Below are positions 37,993 to 50,700 of a stretch of DNA of 64,000 nt, in pieces. A program made the position numbers and the translations under genes. Source of the DNA: Tetrahymena thermophila SB210 (lineage: Eukaryota > Ciliophora > Oligohymenophorea > Hymenostomatida > Tetrahymenidae); the NCBI RefSeq assembly GCF_000189635.1, contig NW_002476212.1:310001-374000 (forward strand), in the 5' to 3' direction. The notes beneath the pieces were generated by a model. That model ran no database searches. It was not told the DNA's origin and saw only the letters and a list, made by a program, of their open reading frames with translations. How positions within the stretch are numbered: the first letter of the stretch is position 1; each line of letters begins with the position of its first letter.

Positions 37993-40232
37993 TATTTGTA
38001 ATGAAATTAAAATTGCGAAATGGTTATAAGTAAGATCTATGATGAAGAAACAGTGCTAATTTTCCTATAAAATAATTTTTGTAAACTATCCACTAGATTA
38101 TTTATTTATTGTTTCAATAGATATAGTGATAATTATTATATTATATTACTACTTCGTTGTTTCTACTATTTAATCAAATTGAAAAATTAATTAAAAAATT
38201 AGTATAGTTTTTTCCAAAAAATTTCCTTTTAAAAAGATAAAAAAATACACTTTTAATTAATTCAAACTTTACAAAAAAATATAAAAAAATTGATTGATTA
38301 CTAATTTTATGATGTTTTTATGGTATAATGCAAATATTATTTAAATATGTTAAAAAACACTTTTTCTTAGATCATTAATTGATCGTTTGATTATTCTTAA
38401 TTTTAATTTTAATAATAAGCTGGCGTTATTACTTTAAATTCAGTTTACTAATTATATGTTAATACAAGAAATAAAAAATTTGTTTCTAGAACTAAATAAA
38501 TATTTGAAAGCAAAAAGTATAACTAATTATTTTGATGGTTTATTTATTTTTATTTACATAGCAATTAAATTTTTTGTTTGATCAATATAACTTATTTACA
38601 GATACTATAGAATACGTATTTATAATTAGTAAATGAAACAAATTCTTCATACAAATTAGCTTAAATTAATTCATAATGACTCTTCCTTCTATGCTCAATT
38701 ATATCTTTTAAATAAAATTTCTGATATTTGTTATTTTAGTTACAAACTTAGTTTGTGGAATTATTTTTAAAAAGGCTGTAAGAAAAATAATATGTAACAA
38801 ATTATGTTTTTTTGAAAATTATTTTAAGCTCAAATAAATTTTTTTAAATTTATAAACTGAAATAATAAATGAAAACTAATCAAATTTTTGTTAAAGATAT
38901 TATAAGCTTTATAACTATTAAAAATTAATAGCAAATATGATACATCTATTTCCATAAAAATCAATTATAGTTAAACTATTAAACAAAAAAAACTGATTAA
39001 GATTTTTATGAATTGATTTTTAAAATCATCATTATAATTAATTAATCAAAATGCCATAAGCAAATTTTTTTGAAAATTATATATTTTTTTGATAATTTTT
39101 ATTAAATCACCTATACTTTCCTGTATTATAAAATATATCTGTAAAGACCTAGTCTTTAAATAAAAAATTGTTTTGATATAATAATTATTATTTTTATCTC
39201 ATAAATTAAAAGTAAAAGTAAATTTTAGATCCATCTAAATTAATTTTAATATATTTTTGTAGTTATAAAAATTTACCTATTTAATTTTCAAAATAAAATA
39301 ATTAATCAATTTATATAATAAAAAAAATATTACATTTTTTTATTAAGAATAAAATATAAATTTATTATTATAATTTATTCAATTAATTACTTTGACTGAT
39401 AAAAAATAGCTTAATTATTTAATATAAAATATTTTAAATTTACTTAATAGAACTTATTTACTTTTTTTAATTTTTTAAATTAGCTTATTTGCATTTTTAT
39501 AATCACTATTTATTCAATTAATAATTTGTATTTTAAATATTTTAAATATTTATAATAATTTTCAATTCATTTAAAACCTTTTTAATTTAAAAAAATTAAT
39601 AAAAAAAAATACCAAAATAAATTAAGGACACAGGCAAATTTGAAGTTAAAATATCATAAATTTTTATTATTTCTTTCATCATCTAAAATTATACGAATTT
39701 ATTAAATAAATTGTTAAAATTATAATATAAAAAATAATGTTTTTTATACAGTAAGTAAATAAACATAAAAGATAAGCTATTTATTAAACAATACTTACTT
39801 ATTAATTTAAGGAATGGATGAATACCAACAATAAATTCATATCTTTTTGTATTTATGAGAGGAATTAAATTGATCTACCAAAATTTAATTTTAATTTTGA
39901 TTTTTCTTTTTAAATAACATAGAAAGGAAAACTTATACAATTGTTGCTTTATATCAGTAATATTTATAAATAATCTTAACAGAAATCATTAAGCTCTTAA
40001 GGGTTTACTTAAGGTAAGGGAAACTTTTCATTTTATAAAAAATTCATTTTTCTAGAAAAATTTAAGATGATTTGATATGAAATGCTTCTGTAACGAAAAA
40101 TTTAAAATTGTTGATAGAATTTTTCTTTTTTTCTATTTATCTAATAAAAAAGATTTTTTTGATATCATTTGATTATAATTAAATCATTAATCTCAAAATC
40201 AATTAAAAATATATTTAGGATAAATAATATAA
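37993..40232. other. Divergent strand-switch intergenic region
   Basis: About 2.2 kb separating the minus-strand gene block from the plus-strand block. Channel D starts on one side and the MAPEG gene on the other, so both promoters should lie here. The sequence is extremely AT-rich, with A/T homopolymers and no conserved frame, RNA gene or recognisable ciliate chromosome-breakage sequence. Confidence 0.7.
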
Positions 40233-41001
40233 ATGGCCGTTGAAGTAAACACATTGAATTTCACTATTCCTAAAGACTTCGCCTGGGTACTTGCTGGCTT
40301 AGTTACTTTAAGTGCTTAGCTTTTCATAGTTAATATTGCTTACGTAGGAAGAGTCCGTACAAGAGTATTTAAGAATACAGATCTCTAAAAAGTTTTTGGT
40401 GATGACCATAAAAAGCACACTAATGCCACAATTAATCCTCTAGGATATCCAGATGTAAATATAATTAAATGCAAATATTTTACTTAAATGAATTATTATT
40501 TAAAAGTTTGGATAGGGCAGATATTCTGATCAACTCTCCTATGGGTAAAAGCAAATAATCAAACATTATTTTAATCATATTTTTATATACAAGTGATTGG
40601 TATGACTTTAACATAGCTTAAAGAATTCACTATACATTCATTGAGTTCTTTATTCCTTTCATTGTTATCTCTTTAGTAGCTGGTCTCTATAAGCCCTGTG
40701 TATATAAATTTATATATTTATTTAATTTGTATAAAAAGTAAATTTTAATATTTATATCACATATAGTACTCTGCCTACATCATATTTGGTGCAGTTTTTT
40801 CAAGAATATGTTTCCACATTGGATATGCTTCAGGAAACGCCCAACATCCTATCAGAGTTTTAGGAGCAGCTCTTCAAGACTTTTGTTTCCTTGCTAAGTA
40901 ATCAAAAATGCTTAATTTTTATTTCTAATAAGTATTTTCTAATCTAAAAAAGCTTAATTTTATCTGTCATGGGATTACTTTCTTGGTTAGGTTATATTTG
41001 A
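40233..41001 (+). CDS. MAPEG-family membrane protein (microsomal GST-like), 181 aa
   Basis: Five exons: 40233..40454, 40507..40544, 40594..40699, 40767..40897 and 40953..41001, total 546 nt and in phase. The protein has four hydrophobic segments: AWVLAGLVTLSAQLFIVNIAY, FFIPFIVISLVAGLY, AYIIFGAVFSRICFHIGY and FCFLANLILSVMGLLSW. The first loop is basic and is followed by the MAPEG signature DFNIAQRIHYTFIEFF, with Gln-Arg-x-His and the Glu that contact glutathione in microsomal GST3/LTC4 synthase relatives. A later GYASGNAQHPIRVLGA matches the family's GY...R..G segment. It is expected to be a trimeric endoplasmic reticulum or nuclear membrane enzyme that conjugates or reduces lipophilic substrates with glutathione. 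The substrate cannot be told from sequence. First gene of the plus-strand block. Confidence 0.9.
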
Positions 41002-41390
41002 AAGTTAATATATTTGCAAACCTATTTATAAAATTTATGTTTATAAAGTTGTATTTTATTAAATAAATTTAAAAAAACTATAATTTCAAAACAAAAATTC
41101 TTTTAAGACATAAATTCATTTTAAAAAATTATTCAGCGTTTAATAATATTTTAGCATTCAAATGCAAATAATATTTTTATTTTACTTTATACTCAATAAA
41201 ATAAAAAAAATATATTGTAATTGAATTTATATAAAAATTATTAATTTAAAATATCCATAGAAAATCTAGAGTAATAAATTATTATAATCTCAGATTTTAT
41301 TGATAATTGATTAAGAATCTCTTAAAATTAATTAATTAATATAAAATTTGATTAAAGATTACTTCATCATAAAATATTTATAAAGTAGAA
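41002..41390. other. Intergenic between MAPEG and LCMT1 genes
   Basis: About 390 nt, AT-rich, nothing else seen. Presumably contains the LCMT1 promoter. Confidence 0.7.
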
Positions 41391-42802
41391 ATGGATAATA
41401 ACTATAGCGTTGAAGATACAAATGCAGAAGCTATGGCAAGCAAGCTGTATGTGCTCACAATTAATAGTTCACAAATAAACATTAAAATCATATTAAAATA
41501 ATTAATAGTTCCGCAGTGCATAAAGGATACTTTTAGGATAATTTCGCAGAGGAGTTCGTTCACACTTAGGGAAGAAAAGATATTATAATTCATAGAGGAT
41601 ATTGGTCAAGAGTTAACATTTTTACTCTCTTAATTGAGAGATTCCTTTTAAACTCAAGTAACAGTCACTAATGAAATATACATTTTTATTTAGAAGGTTG
41701 ATTAACGATATCGAACTTCAAATTTTCTATGATCAATATTAAAAGAAGTATATAGAATTATATTATAAAATTAGAAAATGAGAAAAAGTAAATTATTTCC
41801 CTTGGTTGCGGATACGATACACACTACTATATCCTAAGAGAAAGCAAATAGTTTAAGGATCTTGATTTTCATTATGTAGAAATCGATTTGATTAATGTAG
41901 TCAAAAATAAGGTAAAAAGGATTAAGCAATTATTTTTCATATTTTAAGAGCAAAGAATGTCATAAAAATGTAATTCTTAAAATAAAAACAGATTAAAAGA
42001 ATACAAAATTCTAACAAAATCAAATAAGTGATTGGTGAGTTCACTCTTGATGGTAAATACATTATTTGAACTAAAAGATATTAATTTTATTTTTTTTTAT
42101 TCTCACTTAGATGCTAAATCTTCTCTTCATGCCAAAAATTATTCTCTTTATCCTTCTGATATAACTAAGATAGATGAGTTCAAAGAAAATCTAGTTAAAT
42201 GTGGAATTGACTTTTCGTAAATTCTTTCTTCTTTTCTTAAAATTTTATATTAAAATAAACCAAATAGTGTTCCTACTTTTATATTTGCTGAGTGTGTAAT
42301 GACATACATAGAAAGTAAATTTTCAGATGAACTATTGAAATCAATAGCTTCTACTTTTGACTTAGCTTATTTCTCAAGTTATGAAATGTTTAACCCTAAT
42401 GATCCCTTTGGCAAAATGATGGTCAAAAACTTCGATGTAAATAATATGAAAAAATTTTTAAAAAATTTATGATCTTTATCATTAAAATTTTAGAGAAAAG
42501 GGTGTCCTTTAGTTGGCATTCATGATTATCCCACCATAGAATCATAGCATGAAAGATTGACTAAACTAGGATTCAATACAAATGAAGTGTATCATATGCT
42601 AGATATTTATAATAAGTTTACAGATTAAAATGAAAGAAAAAGAATTGAAAAACTTGAAATGATGGATGAGTTTGAGGAGTGGATTATTATGTAATAGCAT
42701 TACTTCTTAAGTTTAGCTGTAAGGATAAGCAAAACCGCTCATGACAACCCTTAACTTTAAGAATTAATAAATAATTTAAAAATTAATACACAACACCATT
42801 GA
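41391..42802 (+). CDS. LCMT1: Leucine carboxyl methyltransferase 1 (PP2A methyltransferase), 357 aa
   Basis: Six exons: 41391..41446, 41509..41657, 41775..41911, 41956..42052, 42111..42436 and 42494..42802, total 1074 nt and in phase. Landmarks follow human LCMT1 (334 aa) in order. They are KLSAVHKGYFQDNF near 18; the IIHRGYWSRV motif; a SAM-binding IISLGCGYDTHY (75-86); the acidic HYVEIDLINV; FIFAECVMTYI before the active-site region; FSSYEMFNPNDPFGKMM; and MDEFEEWIIMQQHYFLSLAV near the end. The enzyme methylates the C-terminal leucine of the PP2A catalytic subunit with SAM and so controls holoenzyme assembly in the cytosol. The 117-nt intron 2 was chosen over shorter options because only it keeps the SLGCG frame and the expected spacing from IERFLLNS. 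Confidence 0.93.
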
Positions 42803-43118
42803 GAATAACAAAAAAAAACTTCAAAAAAATAAAAACAAATAAGTTGATTTTTAATTTATTTTTCAATTAAACACTTTTTTATGTAAAATGTAAGTACATA
42901 TTATATTTCTTAGTTATTCTTTTGAGTATTATTAGTTTTATAAAATTAAATTTTCTTCTTATTTATATCCTAAAATATCATTTATTCACTCTGTATTTTT
43001 TTATGCATTTTAATTTTCTTTATAAAAATTATAACTCTGATCAGAAATTTTTTAAATAAAAGTATCTTTTTAATAATAAATAGTAAATAAATAAATAAAA
43101 TAAAAATATACCAAAATA
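42803..43118. other. Intergenic between LCMT1 and ENGase
   Basis: 316 nt, AT-rich. Holds the LCMT1 3' end and ENGase promoter region. No other feature seen. Confidence 0.7.
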
Positions 43119-46100
43119 ATGGCAGAATAAACACTTTTTGAGCTTAAAGGAACTGTGGCTCTTCATAGTAGCTTATTAAATACAATTTATAGCATCATAA
43201 AATTAAACTTTTATTAGATTTAGTCAAAAGACATGGACCTATTGATAAGCAAGGTGATAATAAAGGATCAGAAAAATAGTTTTGTTTTAAATAACCAAAT
43301 AATTTGAAAATAGATTGTTTTACTTTAGAATTTTAGTTCTATCCTCTGCAAGTAACTATATTTTACAAAAAAGCAAATAAGGCAGAAATTTTATTTAATA
43401 ATTTAGAAGAGCAAAGGAAAAGATGAATAAAATATTTTAACTATTTTTAGCGATTAACAAATAATTTTGTAATTGAAGATAGTAGAATAAAGTCAACTTA
43501 GATTGTATCTAAAGTAATTTAATGAATGATTAAGATATGAAATGTGTTTAAATAAAATTTATTTTATCAAGGGAAAATGGAATAAGTGAATATAATATTG
43601 GATTTGTAAATGTAATGGAATAAAACATAGTTTTCATTCATATTTAAGAAGGAAAGGGATTTGCTTAGCTTAATAACTCTAAAATGGAAATTCAATCTCA
43701 TTAATTCTTAGCTAATGGAGTCAAATAAGGCTCTTCCAAATACATTTTGCATCTTTGTAAAACAAATTTAATATCAATTTGCTAAATAAAAGAATCATTA
43801 ATATTTTATTAAAGCAACCAAAGAAAAAAATAAGCATTACAGCGGAACAATAACAGACCTTTCAATTAAAGCTAACCATCAAAATATAGATTAGTAACTT
43901 TTGTCCTAAGCTCTGTTTGATAAAGTACAATCTCTTTAGAAAATTAACTAAAGTTAATTTCATGAAGACTATATTGAACCTATCAAGTCTTTACAAGAAT
44001 TGTATTATTTTGATTGCAGCAAAGACCCATTAAATGTATCAAAGGTTCCTTTGAAAAAATATAAGAGAAATGAAGTAAATTAAATTAATTTACATTTATT
44101 TAATATCAAATTTTATATTTAGAATAAATCAAAAGTTCTAGTTTGCCATGATATGATGGGAGGTTATATTTAAGATAACTACCAATGTGGCTACAAAGAT
44201 CCTATTCATAACTATAGATTTTTCGAATGGGGAATATGTGACTACTTTATTTACTTTAGTCATTATAGAGTGTCAATTCCTCCTCCCAGCTATATTGATA
44301 TTACACACTCAAAAGGAGTTAAATGTCTAGGTAAATAAATTAAATTTAATTATAATATTTTTTATATAATTTTTGCTTCTTTTAAAAACTTTATTTGAAA
44401 AATAATTTGAAGGCACTTTTATTACAGAGTGGGAAGAAGGCGAAAAAGAAAATGACCTGCTTTTAAAAGGACAATTTATTTCTAAAGAAAATAATTAGAT
44501 ATAGTTTCATTAAAATAAATATATCTACGCAGATAAGTTAATAGAAATATGCAAACATTATAAGTTTGATGGATACCTCATCAATATAGAAGCTAAGTAA
44601 AATTTGTATTAATTCATTAAAAATGCTTACTATTTTATTGAAAATTTACTAGAGTATCCAATTCTTATGAGTTAGCAGAGTGGACGAGATATTTGAGAGA
44701 TAAAATTCATGTGGAGGTGCCAGGATCAGTAATTATTTTTTATGATAGCATAATTTCTACAGGATAACTCTAATGGCAATCTTAACTCAACAATAATAAC
44801 AGAGTAAGACTTAAAAATTTTATTTTGAGAGTAAAAAAATTAATATAATTAAAATTTTTTTTAATTAAGATGTTTTTTGAAGTAAGTGACTTGTTTTTTA
44901 CTGATTACAAATGGTAAGTCTTTTAGCTTTAGTAATCAATGTAAAATGCAGGAAACAGAAAACTGGATGTCTTCACAGGTATAGATATTTTTGGCAGAGG
45001 TACCTATGGAGGTGGTAAATTTAATACGTCAGAAGCCTTGCATGTAATTTAAAATGAATGGATTTTATTTTTTAAATTAAGTTTCTTAAAAAAGGAAATC
45101 ATTAGAAATGGTTCTAGTGTTGCATTTTTTGCTCCTGGTTGGACTTATGAATGTGAAGGTGGAATGGAAAGTAAAGGTTGCTTTCTCAGAAGAGAATAAG
45201 AGTTTTGGCATGGTGTTTAATGTAATACATTTTTTGATCCAGCGAATGATAAATGGGATTACACACAACCATAATAAGGAAATCCACCAGCATGGGAACA
45301 TCTTAAAGAGGAAAATACATCAATAGCAGTGTAAAAATATACATTTATTACTACTTTTCAAAATTTATTTCCTTATTTATAAATTGAAAAGATCATCATT
45401 TTTCCCTAGCTTTAGATAATTTAGATATAATGTTCCATATGATGTTAACTTAAATGGCAAAACAATTTATTTTTCATTTTAAGTTAAGGGTACACCTCCT
45501 AAATCTAATGACTTATTTGTAAATTTTTAACACTTTTAATTAAAGCTCATAATTTTAAATGCTCTATACTTTAAAGGTTGCTTGCATAGATGCTTATGAA
45601 AACTATAGATTAGTTTACTCTGTAGACACTAAAAGTTAAATGCTAATTCAAAACGGAATGCCATTTATGTAAAGGTTTAATTAAGGTTTATTCTAAGAAA
45701 CGAAGACTGATTGGGAAGATATTTAATTAGAACTCACCATTCCTTAAATGAATGTATCTAGAATTACACATTTTGTTTTTTATCAAGTTGGATAAGATGT
45801 TGAGTATTGGGCAGGCTATTATGGTGCAAGGTAAAATAATTTTATTTAGACTTCAAATAAAGATTATCTCAAAATAAATTAGGTTTAAAAATGAAGACAT
45901 GGGTTTTAAAAGTTATGAGGAAAGAAAAGACTTATGCAAACATTTAAATGTACATTCTTAAAAGTCTTTGTAGAATTATAATTATATTTAATATTAAAAA
46001 ATTAAGACAAGAAGATGCTGTGAGTTACCAATACATACATTTTACAATGATGGAGTTGGAAAATATTATTTCATTGAAGGTGTTTAACAACATATTAATG

Positions 46101-47214
46101 ATGGAAATCTTTATCACAATAATATTCATGAATTTGATTTTGATTACCAGTTCTTCTCAAAGAAAGTAATTTTTTTTTTGTTAGCATTTCTGCAGAAATA
46201 AATATATTTTTATAGATTAAATCTAGCAAAATAAATAATAATCACAGTGTAAATTACACTCTTTCTATTGATGAAAGCTAAGGTTGGAATGGATTATCAT
46301 CTTTATAGTTAAAAGGACAACTAGATTAATCATCAGTAATTAATTAATTAAATGAAATTATATCAATTAATTAAAAATAACTTATTTTTAATCTTTTAAT
46401 CAGCCAATACTTATTAAGCTTTTGAAAACATCTATTAGTGATTGTGGAAAGGAGCTATTTGTAGATTTTAATTTAAAAAGCCCTTCTTAGGTATAAACAT
46501 TAATAATTTTTAAAATAAACAAATTATTATTAATTAATTCTATTTAATAAAAAAAAGTTTTTAGATGCAGATATTTTTGTAAGAAACTAAGCAAAGAATT
46601 TAGTATAAATGAAAAGAATGCTAAAAAAAGACAGAGGAAATAATTGGTTTACTTATTTCTATGGATTAGATACTCAAAAAGAGGATATTAAAGAAGTAAA
46701 GGGTGTTTATTTATAACTTAGAAGTAATCAAGCTGAAAAGTTTTAAATCAATATTGGTGGAATTTCATTATACAACGATTTAATAAAAAATTCATATAAA
46801 GATATCATGAAGAAAAGTGAATAGATAATAGAAAGCTGCAAAGCTGTTGAAAATGTTTAGAATATTTTAGAACCAAGTTAAAATATGTTGTTTTTTGATC
46901 TTCTGATTAAATTTAATATGGAAGAAGAGGTATACAGCAAAACGAAAATCATAAGAATTTTTGTGTAAAAAACAAAATTTTAATTTATATTTTAGTTAAA
47001 TAATCAAAATATTTATTTATTCATTTAAAGAAACAATTAATGGACAGAGAGCACTAAAAAGAAAGAAGTTCTACTTGAAAAGTTAAAGATAAGTTCAGCT
47101 CTACATTAATTTGAAGTTAAGGCACAAATTATTCTTGATAATGGATTTCATGTGCCATTAGAAATGATAAAGCCTTTTATAATAAAGACAAAGGAATAAA
47201 TCATAGAGTTATGA
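43119..47214 (+). CDS. ENGASE: Endo-beta-N-acetylglucosaminidase (GH85) with N-terminal LamG-like domain, 1015 aa
   Basis: Eighteen exons: 43119..43167, 43218..43351, 43407..43468, 43515..43756, 43815..44035, 44123..44330, 44413..44596, 44653..44803, 44870..45043, 45095..45330, 45392..45518, 45577..45830, 45883..45949, 46025..46165, 46216..46335, 46404..46490, 46558..46929 and 46996..47214 (3048 nt, in phase). The first ~190 residues resemble a LamG/concanavalin-like sandwich (CFTLEFQFYPL, NIVFIHIQEGKG, YSGTITDLSIKA). The GH85 domain starts ~237 with VLVCHDMMGGYIQDNYQCGY. It includes FDGYLINIE, where Asn363 and Glu365 are the expected catalytic pair, then GIDIFGRGTYGGGKF and LPIHTFYNDGVGKYY. 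The enzyme cleaves the chitobiose core of N-glycans on cytosolic glycoproteins or free glycans. No signal peptide is visible, which fits a cytosolic enzyme. The first five exon junctions are the least certain. Confidence 0.9.
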
Positions 47215-47743
47215 AATTTTATATTTTACAAAGTTAAAGAGCATATAAATAATAAAAAAATTAAGACTATAATATTTTCTGAAAATCTTTAAATAAATTA
47301 ATACATTTATTTTGTTGGTTTTTTATTTTTATTTAAGTTAATTTTAATATTAAATTGGTAAAAAAAGAGATTTTTGTATATTTTTGATGAATGTGATTTA
47401 AATATTGAGTTTTCATAATATATTTTTTATTATTTCAAATAAATAAAGTATTTATTCTATATTATAATATCTATTATATTTTTATTTTTAGCTAGCTTTA
47501 TAGATGTTCAACAACTCAAATGTAATGCCTTTTAATTATTTTGCAAAAATAAGATTCAATTAATACATTTTAAATTATACAGAAAGTTTTTTTAATATTT
47601 TTTGTTTTGATGCCAAAGAAATAATTAATTAGGTGTTTGATATACATAAAATAAAATAAAATTGATATTTTTGAAATATAGTCAAATAGAAAATATTAGG
47701 AAAAAGGATTTACAAAAAATAAGAATAGAATTTTTTTAGAGAA
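47215..47743. other. Intergenic between ENGase and TRAPPC11
   Basis: About 530 nt, AT-rich, no gene or RNA seen. Confidence 0.7.
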
Positions 47744-50700
47744 ATGTATTAGCAGTACTAAGGATAATTTTTTTAGCATGTTAGTATTATTGGAGAATAG
47801 TAGTATGCTATTGAGTTTAAGTCTAGATATGATGATTGCGATTAAAATCCTAAAGAAAAGTATTGAACATTTTCATCTTTTTTATCATAGTTTTATGAAT
47901 CAATCAATTAAATTTTTAGAACTTTATAAAAGTCTTAAAAATAACTAAAACATTTGTTAGTTGTTAGCATAAGTTATTTTAAATTAATTATTTTAAAAGT
48001 ATTTAGTTGAATATTGTTCAAAGAATCGAAGAATCCTCTGAATCTGGTATTACTTTTAATCAGATTAGAATAGGTGGAGATCAAGGCCTTCTTAAATAGG
48101 ATTGGGTTAGTAAAATTAGTGGAAAAAAACCTTCTGTAATAGTTTATCTTTTAGAAATGGTTCCAGGTAATGACGAATTTGATGCTTTCAATAATCTTAA
48201 ACTAATATGAATTTATAATATTACTATCTCAAATTATATAATTTCTCATTTAAAAATTTAAAAATTAATCTAGCACAAATGCAGGCATTATTTGCAAAAT
48301 TCTAAGAAACAAAAAGGATATTGTCAAGCAAAACTTCTAATAACTAGCAAAAAATGATGACAAAAGTGATTGTTATCCTCTTTTCTAAAGCAGGAGTTGG
48401 CCCAGAAGTAGATATTGCAAATGCTCAAATAAAACAAGCATTAGAAATAGATTCTAAAAATATTTTTAATTTGCCATTGACTCAAGATGCTATTTACTTA
48501 AATATTCGCAAAATAAAGAAGCTTATTGTAGAATATGCAAATAACTATTATGATGAAAAGTATAAAAAATATAAGAAAAACATATCAAAGCATAATGATC
48601 TTATTGCTAATGAAAAAAATTTGACTCTTCACTTCAAAATGGCTATCATAGACGAACAAAAGTAAATAATAAATTTTTATTACGTTAAACAAAATTAAAC
48701 TAAATTGAGTGGTGGTGAAAAATAATTTTTAAAAGATAATAAAATACATTTAAAATATTTTAATTGTAAAAATAAAATATCATTTATAAATAATTAAAAG
48801 TCTTAGGATAGATAAAGCAAAAAAGCATTATCAAAGTGCATATTCAGAATGTGAGAGCTTGATGACTTCCTATCGTATGCATGCAAATAAGACAATTATT
48901 CCAAACAATTAAGAAAGCATAGATTCTAACTATGAAATGATTATGAAACTTGAAGAACTTAGATATGTAAACAATAAACTTTTAATATACTTTTATGCCT
49001 GTATGAACTAAATTATATTTTTTATGATTTTTTGTTAAAAAAGATAGCAGATGCCATTAAAATCAGATAGCTTATTATTCTCATTCAAGAAAAGCAACAT
49101 CAAGAAGCAATTTAGCTATTTATCATCCACTATAAGAAGTTTAAGGAGAGTGTTGATTATTTTGATACTATTTTCTAATTTGAAGTAAATTAATTCAATT
49201 AAAAGAAATAAATAAATAAATAATTATTTATAAAATTTACTAAAATTTTTAGGAATATAAGTGGAGAACTGAATTATTCAAAGTCTTTATTACAGAGATG
49301 TAAAAAGAATCTTTAAACAAGAGTTCTTTTATAGATTAAAACCTTTTCAATTTGATTATAGTAAATTTAAAGTTATATTAAGTAATGATAATAAACTTTA
49401 AATAAATAAAAAAACAATTAATTAGGGATGTGTTATATATGGACATGAAAGATTTTTGCTATTCTAAGGATTTAAAAATATAGAATAAAATCAGAGTTCA
49501 GAATTTTAAGTTATTAAAAAGCCTCCTATTTATTTTGGAAGACAGAACTACATAGTCTAAGCAAGTCAAAGAGTTAGCTATAATGAATAAAAAGTACAAA
49601 TTACTAGGATGGTCAAGAACGAAAGATTGTTCTAAGAAAATAAAGAAATCGAAATGAATATGCTAAGCGAAAACCTTGCTTTCTTAAATATGTGTGAAGA
49701 ATTGTTCCCCTCAATGAGTGAGCGTTAAAAATTAATAATCTTATATAGAAGGTTATATAACTGTGCTTTGTCTCGTGACTTTGAATAGTTTGTTATGATA
49801 GCTGAAGAAATACTTCCTAAATTGTCAATTTATAAAATGAACGAAATTAAAATATGTAAATCAATAAAAATAAAATAAATTTAATTTTATAAAATATAAA
49901 TTTAAAAAAAGACATTTTAGAGACATATGAAGGCTTTTTAAACAGCAACAACTAACCAGAAAAGCTGTTAAATGTTAGTTTATAGCTTTTGATATAGAAG
50001 GAAGAAACGATTTAAGAAAAATAAGAGAGAGCTGTTGGCATTCTTAAATAATTAGAAAAATTACAAAAAAATGATGATGTTATGATTTAAATTGAAAAAG
50101 AAAACTTTGCTTTTAAAATTGAAATTGAGTTTTTACAAAACAGGATAAAAGCATTTGAAAAAAGCAATGCAGTTTTTAAATTTACTAATTTTACTCCTGC
50201 ACTCCAAATATATAAGAAAGTTGTGATAAATCTTAATGACACTACCTAAACCATTGAATTCGAAATGAACTTAGATAAAAATATAAACAGCTTTGAAAAA
50301 TAAATAGAATTTGTTGCAAATAATTTGAAAGTAAAAACCATCAGCATTGAAAGCATCGTTTTGTCATCTGAAATCACTTCATCTTCTGGAAAAAAACTTT
50401 CTTTAAATGTATTTGTACCTGCCACCATTCTAAAATATAGTAAATCATTTCAAATAATTAATTTTTTTACTAAGATTTTATTTAAAAGAAAATTATTCAT
50501 AGCTTCTGATAGAAAAGCCTCATGAACCCTCTGTTGAAATCTCATTCAAGAAGAAAGATTAAATTTTCTTAAACGAGCTTTTTAATTTACAAATTTGTTC
50601 TTCATAGTAAAATAGTTTCCAAGATTAAAAATTTTAAATGTATTTTATCTTTTTTAAATAGTTTAGATGGAACTACTGATTACCTTGTACTTAAAAATCC

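Noticed and set aside
41694-41774. Extra exon between LCMT1 exons 2 and 3
   Set aside because: All phases from the upstream donor hit TGA; skipping to the acceptor at 41774 restores the SLGCG frame and family spacing.
45948-46169. Plus-strand frame beginning MYILKSLCR
   Set aside because: Wrong frame across an ENGase intron and exon; the GH85 frame LPIHTFYNDG overlaps it.
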